From a virus: a stretch of DNA of 29,032 nucleotides. The DNA is taken from positions 1 through 29,032 of IMG/VR virus record IMGVR_UViG_3300047443_000020, one strand, 5' to 3'. A program made the position numbers and the translations under genes. The notes below the pieces were generated by a model, which was not told the origin of the DNA, searched no databases, and saw only the letters and a program-made list of their open reading frames with translations. Shown in pieces: positions 1-6,311 of the stretch; positions within the stretch are counted from its first letter, which is position 1, and every line of letters begins with the position of its first letter.

Positions 1-819
1 CGGCTGTTCGGCGCCACGCTGCCCAGCGAAGTGAGCGTGGCGGTCGGGCTCAAGCAGGTTGCCGTCGATCAGGTCTATGGAGCCGCGATGGCGCGGCCGT
101 TCCAGGGTCGGCTGCTGAGTGAGTGGGTCGCGTCGATGGACCAGCAGCGCATGACGCGCGTCCGGGATGCAGTCCGGGTGGGATTCGTGCAGAACCAGAC
201 GGTCGACCAGATCGTGAGAACGGTTAGGGGAACGCGGGCCAAGGGCTACGCAGACGGGCTACTAGAGATTGACCGGCGCGCCGCGGAATCGGTTGTTCGG
301 ACAGCGGTGAGCCACACGGCGGCCTATGCGCGGCAGGCGTACTTCGAGTCGAACTCGGACCTGATCCAAGCGCTGAAGTGGACGGCGACCCTCGACAGCC
401 GCACATCAGAACTCTGCCGGATCAGGGACGGAAAGCTATACACGGCCGACGACGCGCACAAGCCGATTGACCACAAGATTCCATGGCTCGGCGGACCCGG
501 GCAATTGCATTGGTGTTGCCGGTCAATCTCAAGCCCAGTGCTGAAGAGTTGGGAATCCATCGGCATCCCGATCGGTGACGCTCCGAAGAGCACGCGGGCG
601 TCGATGAACGGGCAGGTTCCCGCAGACACCACCTACGCGCAGTGGCTGAAAAAGCAGCCGGCCGCGAGGCAGGACGAAATCCTCGGGCCGACACGCGGCG
701 CCCTACTGCGCCGCGGCGACATCACGATGGATCGCTTCTACAACCAGAAGGGTCAGTACCTGACTCTCGCCGACCTGCGCGAACGCGACGCAGCGGCATT
801 CGAAAAGGCGGGTGTTTGA
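1..819 (+). CDS. Phage head morphogenesis protein (SPP1 gp7 / Mu gpF-like), 5' truncated by window edge
   Basis: The reading frame is open from base 1, so the gene begins upstream; an internal GTG at 31 is not needed as the start. The visible 272 residues match the C-terminal part of the minor capsid / head morphogenesis family (SPP1 gp7, Mu gpF). The clearest part is the segment LDSRTSELCRIRDGKLY followed about 30 residues later by GPGQLHWCCRS, the Cys/His-bearing core that this family shares. Family members bind the portal or inner capsid, are carried in a few copies and may be ejected with the DNA. The gene normally lies between portal and scaffold, which fits the scaffold and capsid genes downstream. 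It overlaps the next gene by one base (TGATG). The family call is firm; the exact role in this phage is inferred. Confidence 0.85.
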   Translation, partial: RLFGATLPSEVSVAVGLKQVAVDQVYGAAMARPFQGRLLSEWVASMDQQRMTRVRDAVRVGFVQNQTVDQIVRTVRGTRAKGYADGLLEIDRRAAESVVRTAVSHTAAYARQAYFESNSDLIQALKWTATLDSRTSELCRIRDGKLYTADDAHKPIDHKIPWLGGPGQLHWCCRSISSPVLKSWESIGIPIGDAPKSTRASMNGQVPADTTYAQWLKKQPAARQDEILGPTRGALLRRGDITMDRFYNQKGQYLTLADLRERDAAAFEKAGV

Positions 820-1037
820 TGGCCAGCGCAAGCTCGGCGTCGCCGTTCGTGGCCGAGTTGCTCCAAGCGCTCGGACTGAAGGACGCAGGCGTCACGAAAC
901 TGGTCCTGAACATCGAGCGCAATGACGTGGTTCGCGTCGAGGTGCAGATGCTGAACCTGGGCGATGCGCCACAGGTGATCAAGCACTATGCCTTCAAGGC
1001 GGTTCCGATCGAATTCGACGATGGTGGCTCGCAATGA
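819..1037 (+). CDS. Small conserved-looking phage protein, 72 aa
   Basis: The start ATG shares its first base with the stop of the head morphogenesis gene, and the end overlaps the next gene by ATGA, so it is translationally coupled on both sides. The product starts MASASSASPF and has a short helix followed by two predicted beta stretches (VTKLVLNIERND, VVRVEVQMLNLG). There is no signal peptide, membrane segment or known motif. The tight position between a virion gene and the HslV-like peptidase gene suggests a role in head assembly or regulation, but I recognise no family. A longer frame opens upstream at 642 inside the preceding gene; the coupled ATG at 819 is the credible start. Confidence 0.7.
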   Translation: MASASSASPFVAELLQALGLKDAGVTKLVLNIERNDVVRVEVQMLNLGDAPQVIKHYAFKAVPIEFDDGGSQ

Positions 1038-1474
1038 CCGCGATTGCATGGGACGGGACGGTTCTGGCTGGTGATCGGATGTGCACGGACGAATGGGTCG
1101 TTCGCACGACCACCAAGGTTCGGCGCATTCGCGGCCACCTGGTGGGCGGTGCCGGCAATGCGGCGGTGATCCGCGAAGCGCTGGCGTGGTTCGAGCGCGG
1201 CGCCGAGCCGGCAGACTTCCCGGAGTCTCTGCGCGACAAGGACGACGGCTTCACGCTGCTGGCCGTCTCGCCAGACGGGCGCATTTGGCTATACCAGCGC
1301 GCGCCGTACCCGATCGAGATTCTCGACGAGTGCGCGGCGATCGGCAGCGGTGCCGACGCAGCCCTCGCTGCGATGCACTGCGGCTGCAATGCCGAGCAAG
1401 CGATCGGCATCGCCGCGAAGGTCTGCCGGGGCGTCGGCAACGGCGTGGACGTGCTGGAGCTGCAGGGCGCCTGA
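1034..1474 (+). CDS. HslV/proteasome-like Ntn-hydrolase peptidase
   Basis: The 146-aa product aligns by eye with the HslV (ClpQ) peptidase, which is about 175 aa. The start MTAIAWDGTVLAGDRM puts Thr2 at the N-terminus after Met removal, as in HslV, where that Thr is the nucleophile. Asp14 in AGD, Lys28 in TTKVRR and GSG at 104-106 match the HslV Asp17, Lys33 and GSG positions. The strand-loop GHLVGGAGNAAVIREAL resembles the HslV GFAGGTADA region. No HslU-like ATPase is visible in the window, so the enzyme would need a host unfoldase or act alone. It overlaps its upstream neighbour by ATGA and sits between head morphogenesis and scaffold genes, so a role in proteolysis during capsid assembly is possible but inferred. 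Loops are shorter than in host HslV, arguing against a recently captured host gene. Confidence 0.78.
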   Translation: MTAIAWDGTVLAGDRMCTDEWVVRTTTKVRRIRGHLVGGAGNAAVIREALAWFERGAEPADFPESLRDKDDGFTLLAVSPDGRIWLYQRAPYPIEILDECAAIGSGADAALAAMHCGCNAEQAIGIAAKVCRGVGNGVDVLELQGA

Positions 1475-1543
1475 TCGGGGGTATTGGTCGGTCGGGTGAT
1501 CTGGGGGAAAATGCAGGCTCCGCCAAATGGGGAGTTTTGAAGC

Positions 1544-1840
1544 ATGTACCCAATCGTCTTGACCACGGCCGGCGCTTACTCGGACTACCGCGTATTGGGC
1601 ATCTTTGAATGGATCTCCAGCACGAAGCCATCGGAGGCTTTGGCGATCTTCACGGACGAAAACCCGGAGTGCACGAAGGACTATCACTTCGATGAAGATC
1701 AATTCGCAGGGTGGCTCCACGAACGCGGATATGTGCGCGACTTGGAGCATCACGAGATGCATTTGGGCGAATACGGGCGCGTTGAAACAGCGCAAATGCC
1801 GGACATCTCTGCAACGCCTGCCGAAGAGGTGGCCGCATGA
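1544..1840 (+). CDS. Hypothetical protein, 98 aa, acidic
   Basis: The start ATG is preceded by GGAG at 1531-1534 with 9 bases of spacing, after a 69-base gap from the peptidase gene. The product begins MYPIVLTTAGAYSDY and is rich in acidic and aromatic residues (DYHFDEDQFAGWLHERGY), with no membrane segment or signal peptide. I do not recognise the family. Soluble cytoplasmic localisation is likely. It is followed by a 4-base ATGA overlap with a tiny ORF and then the zinc-ribbon gene, so these three small genes appear to form one translation unit inside the head operon. Small genes of unknown role are common between portal-region and scaffold genes in tailed phages. Confidence 0.65.
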   Translation: MYPIVLTTAGAYSDYRVLGIFEWISSTKPSEALAIFTDENPECTKDYHFDEDQFAGWLHERGYVRDLEHHEMHLGEYGRVETAQMPDISATPAEEVAA

Positions 1841-1932
1841 GCGCCGCCCCGCAGTACAGCATCGCGTTTGAACTGACAATCAGCCCGTTGGTGATGGTGC
1901 CGGAAGAAACGAAGTGGCCTGCGCGGGCCTGA
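1837..1932 (+). CDS. Tiny ORF, 31 aa, translationally coupled
   Basis: The ATG overlaps the stop of the upstream gene as ATGA, and the TGA stop at 1930-1932 abuts the ATG of the zinc-ribbon gene directly. The product begins MSAAPQYSIAFELTISP and shows nothing recognisable. The exact tiling between two genes is the only support; it may be a real small protein or just a translated bridge that couples the two neighbours. Confidence 0.4.
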   Translation: MSAAPQYSIAFELTISPLVMVPEETKWPARA

Positions 1933-2151
1933 ATGCCGCTCCACCTCATCAAGACCCAGCAACCGCGCCACAACAAGCGCGCTGAGTCCCCGCGCCCCGA
2001 AGACATGCTCCAGTGCCACCGCTGCGGTGGCCGGGAAGTCACCGAGGCCAAGATTGGCGTGGTCCTGAAGTCAGGCAAGCCGCGCGGCGGCACGAAGGTG
2101 CTGCTCTGTGCGCAGTGCGGAAGAAGTGGCGAGCGCGTAGTCCTCGCCTAG
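1933..2151 (+). CDS. Zinc-ribbon small protein, 72 aa
   Basis: The product carries two CxxC knuckles, C28-H-R-C31 (QCHRCGG) and C59-A-Q-C62 (LLCAQCGRSG), separated by 27 residues, which is the spacing of a zinc ribbon. The N-terminal 25 residues are basic and probably disordered. Such proteins bind nucleic acid or protein partners. The ATG follows the preceding stop with no gap, so translation is probably coupled. The gene is the last before a pair of hairpin terminators at 2173-2260 and thus ends this small operon. Fold assignment is good; function is unknown. Confidence 0.7.
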   Translation: MPLHLIKTQQPRHNKRAESPRPEDMLQCHRCGGREVTEAKIGVVLKSGKPRGGTKVLLCAQCGRSGERVVLA

Positions 2152-2172
2152 ATCGACAACCGAACACCCCCC

Positions 2173-2203
2173 GAAGGCCGCCACTGAGCGGCCTTCTTCA
2201 TTT
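2173..2203 (+). terminator. Rho-independent terminator
   Basis: A perfect 9-bp stem (GAAGGCCGC, 2173-2181, with GCGGCCTTC, 2188-2196) has a 6-base loop and is followed by TTCATTT. It lies 21 bases after the zinc-ribbon stop codon. Confidence 0.7.
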
Positions 2204-2229
2204 CCGGCGAGCAATCGCCCCACCACCCG

Positions 2230-2261
2230 GCCGCCACTGAGCAATCAGCAGGCGGCTTTTT
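2230..2261 (+). terminator. Second tandem terminator before the scaffold gene
   Basis: The stem GCCGCC (2230-2235) pairs with GGCGGC (2251-2256). Inside it CTGA and TCAG pair across a GCAA tetraloop. A run of five T (2257-2261) follows. With the hairpin at 2173-2196 it makes a double terminator; the rest of 2152-2347 shows no convincing gene. Confidence 0.7.
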
Positions 2262-2347
2262 CATGCCCACGAACGGACGTTCAAGGGCGCACCGGGCCGG
2301 ATGGCCCAGCCGCACTCGAGCCGGATAGCTCGCAGAAAGCACCCCCA

Positions 2348-3139
2348 GTGAAGTTGAAACTCGATGACAAAGGCAACGTCGTTTTGCAGGACGGCAAGCC
2401 GGTCTACCTCCTCGACGATGGCCGAGAGGTGGCCCACGATGCTGCCGCAACCGTCGCGACGATCTCGCGCCTCAATGGCGAGGCCAAGGCCCACCGTGAA
2501 GCCAAGGAAGCCGCCGAAGGCAGGCTCAAAGGCTTTGAAGGGATCGAAGACGGCGAAGCGGCCCGCAAGGCACTCGAAACCGTCAAGAACCTCAGCACCG
2601 GCGAGCTGAAGACCGCGGCCCAGGTCCAGGAGATCAAGGACGCCGCCGCCCGCAGCGCCACCGAGGCCGTGGCCAACGCGACCCGCACCGCGCAAGAACG
2701 TGAACGCGCGCTGGCCGAGACCAACGCGAAGCTGACCGGCCAACTGAACAACCACATCGTCGGCCACGCCTTCGCCTCGTCGAAGTTCGTGACCGAGAAA
2801 CTGGCGATCCCCGCCGACATCGCCCAGAAGTTCTTCGGCGACCGCCTCAAGGTGGAAGACGGAAAGCTCGTGCCGCTCGATCGCAGCGGCAATCCCCTGT
2901 TCTCTGCTGTTCGCCACGGCGAGCACGCTGACATCGACGAGTTCTTGCAAGTCGCAGTCTCCGAGTACCCCAACAAGGAAATGATCCTCAAGGGCTCGGG
3001 TGGGACGGGGGGTGGTGCTGGTGGCGGCAAGCCGAACACCGGCAACGGCGGCGGCAAGACGATGAAGCGCGAAGCATTCGACGCACTGCCGAGCGTGCAG
3101 CGCGCCGAGATCGTGAAGACGCACGCCATCGTCGACTGA
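2348..3139 (+). CDS. Capsid scaffolding protein
   Basis: The 263-aa product is charged, mostly helical and Ala/Glu/Lys-rich, with a long predicted coiled coil at about residues 40-145. A Gly-rich linker (about 217-240, GSGGTGGGAGGGKPN and on) is followed by a basic C-terminal helix beginning MKREAFDALP. A helical body, flexible linker and short basic tail is the architecture of internal scaffolds that bind coat protein through the tail. It lies directly upstream of a P22-type major capsid gene, the expected site. From memory similar phage proteins carry a DUF6651 label; I cannot verify this. The start is GTG at 2348, the only start in frame after the terminators; no strong Shine-Dalgarno is seen. 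No protease domain is present. Confidence 0.8.
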   Translation: MKLKLDDKGNVVLQDGKPVYLLDDGREVAHDAAATVATISRLNGEAKAHREAKEAAEGRLKGFEGIEDGEAARKALETVKNLSTGELKTAAQVQEIKDAAARSATEAVANATRTAQERERALAETNAKLTGQLNNHIVGHAFASSKFVTEKLAIPADIAQKFFGDRLKVEDGKLVPLDRSGNPLFSAVRHGEHADIDEFLQVAVSEYPNKEMILKGSGGTGGGAGGGKPNTGNGGGKTMKREAFDALPSVQRAEIVKTHAIVD

Positions 3140-3196
3140 TAGACCCCCTCGAAACAGAAGCGCGGTTCCCAACGAGCCGCCTCTGAATCCCAACCG

Positions 3197-3223
3197 AGCC
3201 CGCCATGTGCGGGCTTTCTCATT
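3197..3223 (+). terminator. Hairpin upstream of the capsid gene
   Basis: AGCCCGC (3197-3203) pairs with GCGGGCT (3209-3215) around a 5-base loop, followed by TTCTCATTT. The capsid gene's Shine-Dalgarno GAAAGG follows at once (3227-3232). It may be a partial terminator or an mRNA 5'-end stabiliser rather than a complete stop. Confidence 0.55.
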
Positions 3224-3240
3224 TCAGAAAGGCCCTAATC

Positions 3241-4410
3241 ATGGCTGCTCTCACCCTCACCTCCCTGATCCCGACGATCTACAACGCGATGGACGTCGTC
3301 TCTCGCGAGCTCGTCGGCTTCATCCCGGCCGTCTCGAAAGACTCGAGCGCCGAACGCGCGGCACTGAACCAAGTCGTGATGTCGCCGGTCGTCGGCGCGA
3401 TGGCGGCCGAAGACCTTGTCGCGGCCAACGTCGCGGCGGACACGCCGGCCCAGACGATCGGCAACGTGCAGATGACCATCAGCAAGGCTCGCTCGGTGCC
3501 CTTCGGCATCACGGGCGAAGAGACGCTGGGTCTGCGCAACGCCGGCACGCTCGACACCGTCAACCGTGACCGCATCGCGCAAGCCCTGCGCACGCTGACG
3601 AACGAAGTCGAAACCGACCTCGCCGCGCTGCACATCTACGCCTCGCGCGCCTACGGCACCTACAACACGGCGCCGTTCGGCACCGCCGGCGACTTCACCG
3701 ACTTCTCGAACTCGCTGCGCATCCTGGACGACAACGGCGCGCCGCTCAGCGACCGCCAGCTCGTGCTGGGCTCGTCGGCCATCTCGAACATCCGCGGCAA
3801 GCAGTCGGTGCTGTTCAAGATGAACGAGGCCGGCACCGATGAACTGCTGCGTCGCGGCATCGTCGGCCAGGTGGAAGGCTTCGACATCCACAACAGCGCT
3901 CAGGTGAAGACCGCCGTCACCGCCGGCACCGGCGCGTCGGCGACGACCAACACCGCGGGCTACGCGGTGGGCGCGACGACCATCACGCTGGCCTCGGCCG
4001 GCACCGGCACGATCATCGCGGGCGATCTGATCACCTTCGCCGGTGACACGAACGTCTACGTCGTCGTGACTGGCGACACCGACACCTCCAACGGTGGCAC
4101 GGTGGTGATTGCCGAGCCCGGTCTGCGCAAGGCGATTGCCGCTTCGGCGACCGCCATCACCGTCACCGCGGCGACGACCCGCAACATGTTCTTCCACCGC
4201 TCGGCCATCCAACTGGCCACCCGCGCCCCGGCCATGCCGGACGGCGGCGACTCGGCGGACGACGTGATGCTGATCCAAGACCCGGTGTCGGGGATCACGT
4301 ACGAGTTCGTTGTGTACAAACAAAAGCGTCAGCTCAGGTACGAGGTGAATCTTGCGTGGGGCGTCAAAGCCGTCGCATCGCGCCACATCGGCCTCCTCAT
4401 CGGCGCCTAA
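3241..4410 (+). CDS. Major capsid protein, P22 coat-protein family
   Basis: The start is ATG 3241, with GAAAGG (3227-3232) eight bases upstream; an in-frame upstream GTG at 3205 lies inside the hairpin and is not the start. The 389-aa product begins MAALTLTSLIPTIYNAMDVV and carries features I recognise from the P22 gp5 coat family: SRELVGFIPAV, QTIGNVQMTISKARSVPF, RGKQSVLFKMNEAGTDELLRRG and AMPDGGDSADDVMLIQDPVSGI. A beta-rich insertion at about 245-315 (GYAVGATTITL, AGDLITFAGDTNVYVVV) corresponds to the Ig-like insertion domain of this family. The length is a little below P22's 430 aa. It assembles the icosahedral shell around the upstream scaffold. No prohead-protease cleavage is expected for this coat type. 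Confidence 0.95.
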   Translation: MAALTLTSLIPTIYNAMDVVSRELVGFIPAVSKDSSAERAALNQVVMSPVVGAMAAEDLVAANVAADTPAQTIGNVQMTISKARSVPFGITGEETLGLRNAGTLDTVNRDRIAQALRTLTNEVETDLAALHIYASRAYGTYNTAPFGTAGDFTDFSNSLRILDDNGAPLSDRQLVLGSSAISNIRGKQSVLFKMNEAGTDELLRRGIVGQVEGFDIHNSAQVKTAVTAGTGASATTNTAGYAVGATTITLASAGTGTIIAGDLITFAGDTNVYVVVTGDTDTSNGGTVVIAEPGLRKAIAASATAITVTAATTRNMFFHRSAIQLATRAPAMPDGGDSADDVMLIQDPVSGITYEFVVYKQKRQLRYEVNLAWGVKAVASRHIGLLIGA

Positions 4411-4427
4411 GCCGCCATCGGCTGACG

Positions 4428-4452
4428 GGAGGGGCTTCGGCTCCTCCTGTTC
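4428..4452 (+). terminator. UUCG-tetraloop hairpin after the capsid gene
   Basis: GGAGGGGC (4428-4435) pairs with GGCTCCTCC (8 pairs, one G-U, ending at 4447) around a TTCG loop closed by C-G, an exceptionally stable tetraloop. The downstream sequence TGTTCCTCACCTTTC is only moderately T-rich, so it may act mainly as a 3'-end barrier for the abundant capsid mRNA. Confidence 0.65.
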
Positions 4453-4476
4453 CTCACCTTTCGAGAACGAGGCGCA

Positions 4477-4647
4477 ATGGACACCATCAAAGTCAAGCCG
4501 TGGAGCCCCGACCAGGGCGACCACGTGCTGATCAACGCATCCGACTTCGACCCCGAGAAGCACGAACGCTTCGACGAGGCCGATGAGTCGCAACCCGCAA
4601 CCCAACCCAAGCGCGGCCGGCCGCCGAAGGCCAAGGAGCCGACGTGA
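4477..4647 (+). CDS. Small protein with basic proline-rich tail, 56 aa
   Basis: ATG 4477 follows GAACGAGG, and the stop overlaps the next gene's GTG start as GTGA. The product begins MDTIKVKPWSPDQGDHVLIN, continues with an acidic middle (FDPEKHERFDEADES) and ends in a basic tail (KRGRPPKAKEPT) whose RGRPPK resembles an AT-hook. Small acidic-then-basic proteins directly after the major capsid gene are common in siphophages. Function is unknown; a capsid- or DNA-associated role is only inferred. The coupled overlap and reasonable ribosome binding site support it as real. Confidence 0.7.
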   Translation: MDTIKVKPWSPDQGDHVLINASDFDPEKHERFDEADESQPATQPKRGRPPKAKEPT

Positions 4648-5084
4648 GCCAGTCCGTTGCCGCCGGCGCGCGCCAGACCATCACGGTCCCGCCGTATCAC
4701 ACAGTCGCGGTGACGGCAGACGTTCTCTCGAGCGGCGCGGTCTACCACCTGTCAGGCATCCCAGGGCAGCAACTGGGCGCTGTCGCTCCGAGCGGCTCGC
4801 TTCTCATCGGCCCCTACGCTGACCCGCGGCAATTCATCGTCGCCACCGCGACCGGCGCGCTGGTCTATGGCGACCCAGTCGCGGTCGACTTCCCTGCGCC
4901 ATTCGAAGCTGCAACCGCTGCACAAGGCGCCAAGGCTGACACCGCACTGCAAGCCGCCGATGTCGGCAGTGCTGCATTCACCTCATCCGTCGACTACGCG
5001 CCGGCCGGCATCACGACAAACGTCGTCGTCTCTGGCGTCGGCACGCTGCATTTCACCAATGGGGCGCTGACGTCGGTCACCTGA
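4644..5084 (+). CDS. Putative virion (head decoration or head-fibre-like) protein
   Basis: The start is GTG 4644 in a GTGA overlap with the preceding gene. The 146-aa product begins MSQSVAAGARQTITVPPYHT and is mostly short beta strands with Ala/Thr/Val-rich turns. It has no signal peptide or membrane segment. A central KADTALQAADVGSAAF segment resembles the linkers of phage fibre and head-fibre proteins, followed by a short beta C-terminus. Location immediately after the major capsid gene suggests attachment to the capsid surface. It ends before a strong terminator at 5115-5137, so it closes the capsid transcription unit. The family is not recognised with certainty; a head-tail joining role is an alternative. 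Confidence 0.6.
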   Translation: MSQSVAAGARQTITVPPYHTVAVTADVLSSGAVYHLSGIPGQQLGAVAPSGSLLIGPYADPRQFIVATATGALVYGDPVAVDFPAPFEAATAAQGAKADTALQAADVGSAAFTSSVDYAPAGITTNVVVSGVGTLHFTNGALTSVT

Positions 5085-5114
5085 TCGAAGCGACCCGAAT
5101 CCACCAAAGCCAGG

Positions 5115-5137
5115 AAGCGCCCGCGAGGCGCTTTTTT
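5115..5137 (+). terminator. Rho-independent terminator
   Basis: AAGCGCC (5115-5121) pairs with GGCGCTT (5127-5133) around CGCGA, with T continuing to 5137. A small extra hairpin GCCCG/CGGGC (5141-5145 with 5152-5156) sits just before the Shine-Dalgarno of the next gene. Confidence 0.75.
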
Positions 5138-5169
5138 CATGCCCGTTTCACCGGGCGAAGGAGTTCATT

Positions 5170-5592
5170 TTGGCCAGCTACAACAAGTTTTCCGCATTCA
5201 TCGAAAACCAACTGATCAGCAAGATCGATTGGGATGCGGACGTTTTCAAGGTCATGTTGACCAACACGGCCCCTGTCGCGACCAACTCGCTGAAGGGTGA
5301 CCTGACCGACATCAGCGCTGGTAACGGCTACACGGCTGGTGGCACGGCGACCACGATCACGCACTCGCGTTCGAGCGGCGTGTCGAAGATCGTCGGCACG
5401 GACGTGGTCTTCACGGCGGCCGGTGGCTCGATCGGTCCGTTCCGCTATGCGGTGCTGTACGACGACACCGTCTCTTCGCCGGCCAAGCCGCTGGTTGCCT
5501 GGTGGGACTACGGCTCGTCGATCACGTTGGCGGATACCGAAACTTTTACGGTTGACTTTGACGCTACGAATGGTATTTTCCAGGCGTCTTAA
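5170..5592 (+). CDS. Putative capsid decoration / virion structural protein
   Basis: No ATG or GTG fits the frame start; TTG at 5170 has AAGGAG (5158-5163) six bases upstream, so a TTG start is convincing. The 140-aa product begins MASYNKFSAFIENQLISKID and contains GDLTDISAGNGYTAGG, a signature I recall from abundant small virion proteins encoded near capsid genes. The rest is a compact beta sandwich (GPFRYAVLYDDT, KPLVAWWDYGSS). It probably decorates the capsid or lies in a fibre. The last 20 codons are rich in T-ending codons (ACT, TTT, GTT, AAT, GGT, ATT), unlike the rest of the gene and right beside the HNH gene, so this end may have been replaced during homing. Confidence 0.72.
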   Translation: MASYNKFSAFIENQLISKIDWDADVFKVMLTNTAPVATNSLKGDLTDISAGNGYTAGGTATTITHSRSSGVSKIVGTDVVFTAAGGSIGPFRYAVLYDDTVSSPAKPLVAWWDYGSSITLADTETFTVDFDATNGIFQAS

Positions 5593-5609
5593 GATATCGA
5601 TTGTGCATG

Positions 5610-6254
5610 TCATTGAGGCTTTGGGCCACGCTTCATCTTGCCGGGGCGCAAAGCCTCGGATGGCGGCATGCCATGCTGGATACGTGACGCTAGCGTGCTT
5701 GGGTTGATCCCCAGCAGTTCGGCCCAAACGCGCAGAGGTCGCGAGACGCCGTCGAGCACGATGTAGATCGTGTTTGACCTATTGCGTGCCTGGGTTACTT
5801 CGGTCGCCCAGCGGCAGTTTTCCTTGCAGTAGCCGAGGTTGTTGTCTTTGCGGTCGAGGGTCATGCCTTTGGGTTTGATGCCCATGTCAGCGAGGAAGTT
5901 TTCGTAAGACAGCCAGCGCTCGCAGACACGGATGCCACGCCCTCCATAGCGCTCATACGAAGCATGCGATTTCGTATTGCAGCGAGCCACCATGCCGGCC
6001 CATGTGAAGTAGGTCGGCGTGATGTGCGTCGATGAACTGTGCCCATGCTTTGTACTTCTCGCGACGAGAATTTCGTTCTTGAGGCAGCCGCAACTCGTCG
6101 AGTGTCCCGTGCGAAGAACGATGCTCTTGAGAACGCGAGCAGCGCCGCAGTCGCAAAGGCAACTCCACTGGGCCTGCCCATTGCGGTGGTTCTCTGCTCG
6201 TGCGAGTACGAGCCATCGACCGAAACGTTGCCCCTTGATATCAATCGGACGCAT
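5610..6254 (-). CDS. HNH homing endonuclease 1, antisense in the virion operon
   Basis: The start at 6254 (MRPIDIKGQRFGRWLVLA) has AAAGG nine bases upstream on the minus strand; the open frame runs further upstream without a good start. The 214-aa protein has an N-terminal Cys cluster (C32, C34, C36, C55, C57; WSCLCDCG ... SCGC), probably metal binding. The core has YERYGGRGIRVCERW, NFLADMG, LDRKDNN and KENCRWAT, typical of phage HNH-type freestanding endonucleases. A C-terminal helix-turn-helix-like segment (RVWAELLGINPSTLASRI) may read the target. It nicks or cuts a specific site in phage DNA lacking the insertion, spreading itself by repair. It opposes surrounding transcription, has lower GC than its neighbours and fits exactly in an intergenic gap, all signs of mobile insertion. 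Confidence 0.9.
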   Translation of the reverse strand: MRPIDIKGQRFGRWLVLARAENHRNGQAQWSCLCDCGAARVLKSIVLRTGHSTSCGCLKNEILVARSTKHGHSSSTHITPTYFTWAGMVARCNTKSHASYERYGGRGIRVCERWLSYENFLADMGIKPKGMTLDRKDNNLGYCKENCRWATEVTQARNRSNTIYIVLDGVSRPLRVWAELLGINPSTLASRIQHGMPPSEALRPGKMKRGPKPQ

Positions 6255-6263
6255 ATGGACCAA

Positions 6264-6300
6264 CCTTTGTTTTCGATTGCTAATTTTAGCACGGCAAAGG
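6264..6300. promoter_or_regulatory. Dyad-symmetric divergent control region
   Basis: Between the divergent HNH gene and the next virion gene lies nested symmetry: CCTTTG (6264-6269) with CAAAGG (6295-6300), and inside it TGCTAA with TTAGCA (6278-6291). The outer arms are the Shine-Dalgarno sequences of the two divergent genes. It could be a hairpin, an operator or a nuclease target; only the symmetry is seen. Confidence 0.4.
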
Positions 6301-6311
6301 CGCGCTGAGCA

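Noticed and set aside
1511-1540. Nine-codon leader-like ORF before the 98-aa gene
   Set aside because: It is too short to support and shows no attenuator structure beside it.
2301-2351. Short ATG frames (2263, 2301) between the terminators and the scaffold gene
   Set aside because: They are under 22 codons with no ribosome binding site, and their peptides look random.
3235-4605. 456-codon open frame on the minus strand across the capsid gene
   Set aside because: It is a shadow of the GC-rich capsid frame: low-complexity Arg/Val/Gly composition, no ribosome binding site and no recognisable domain.
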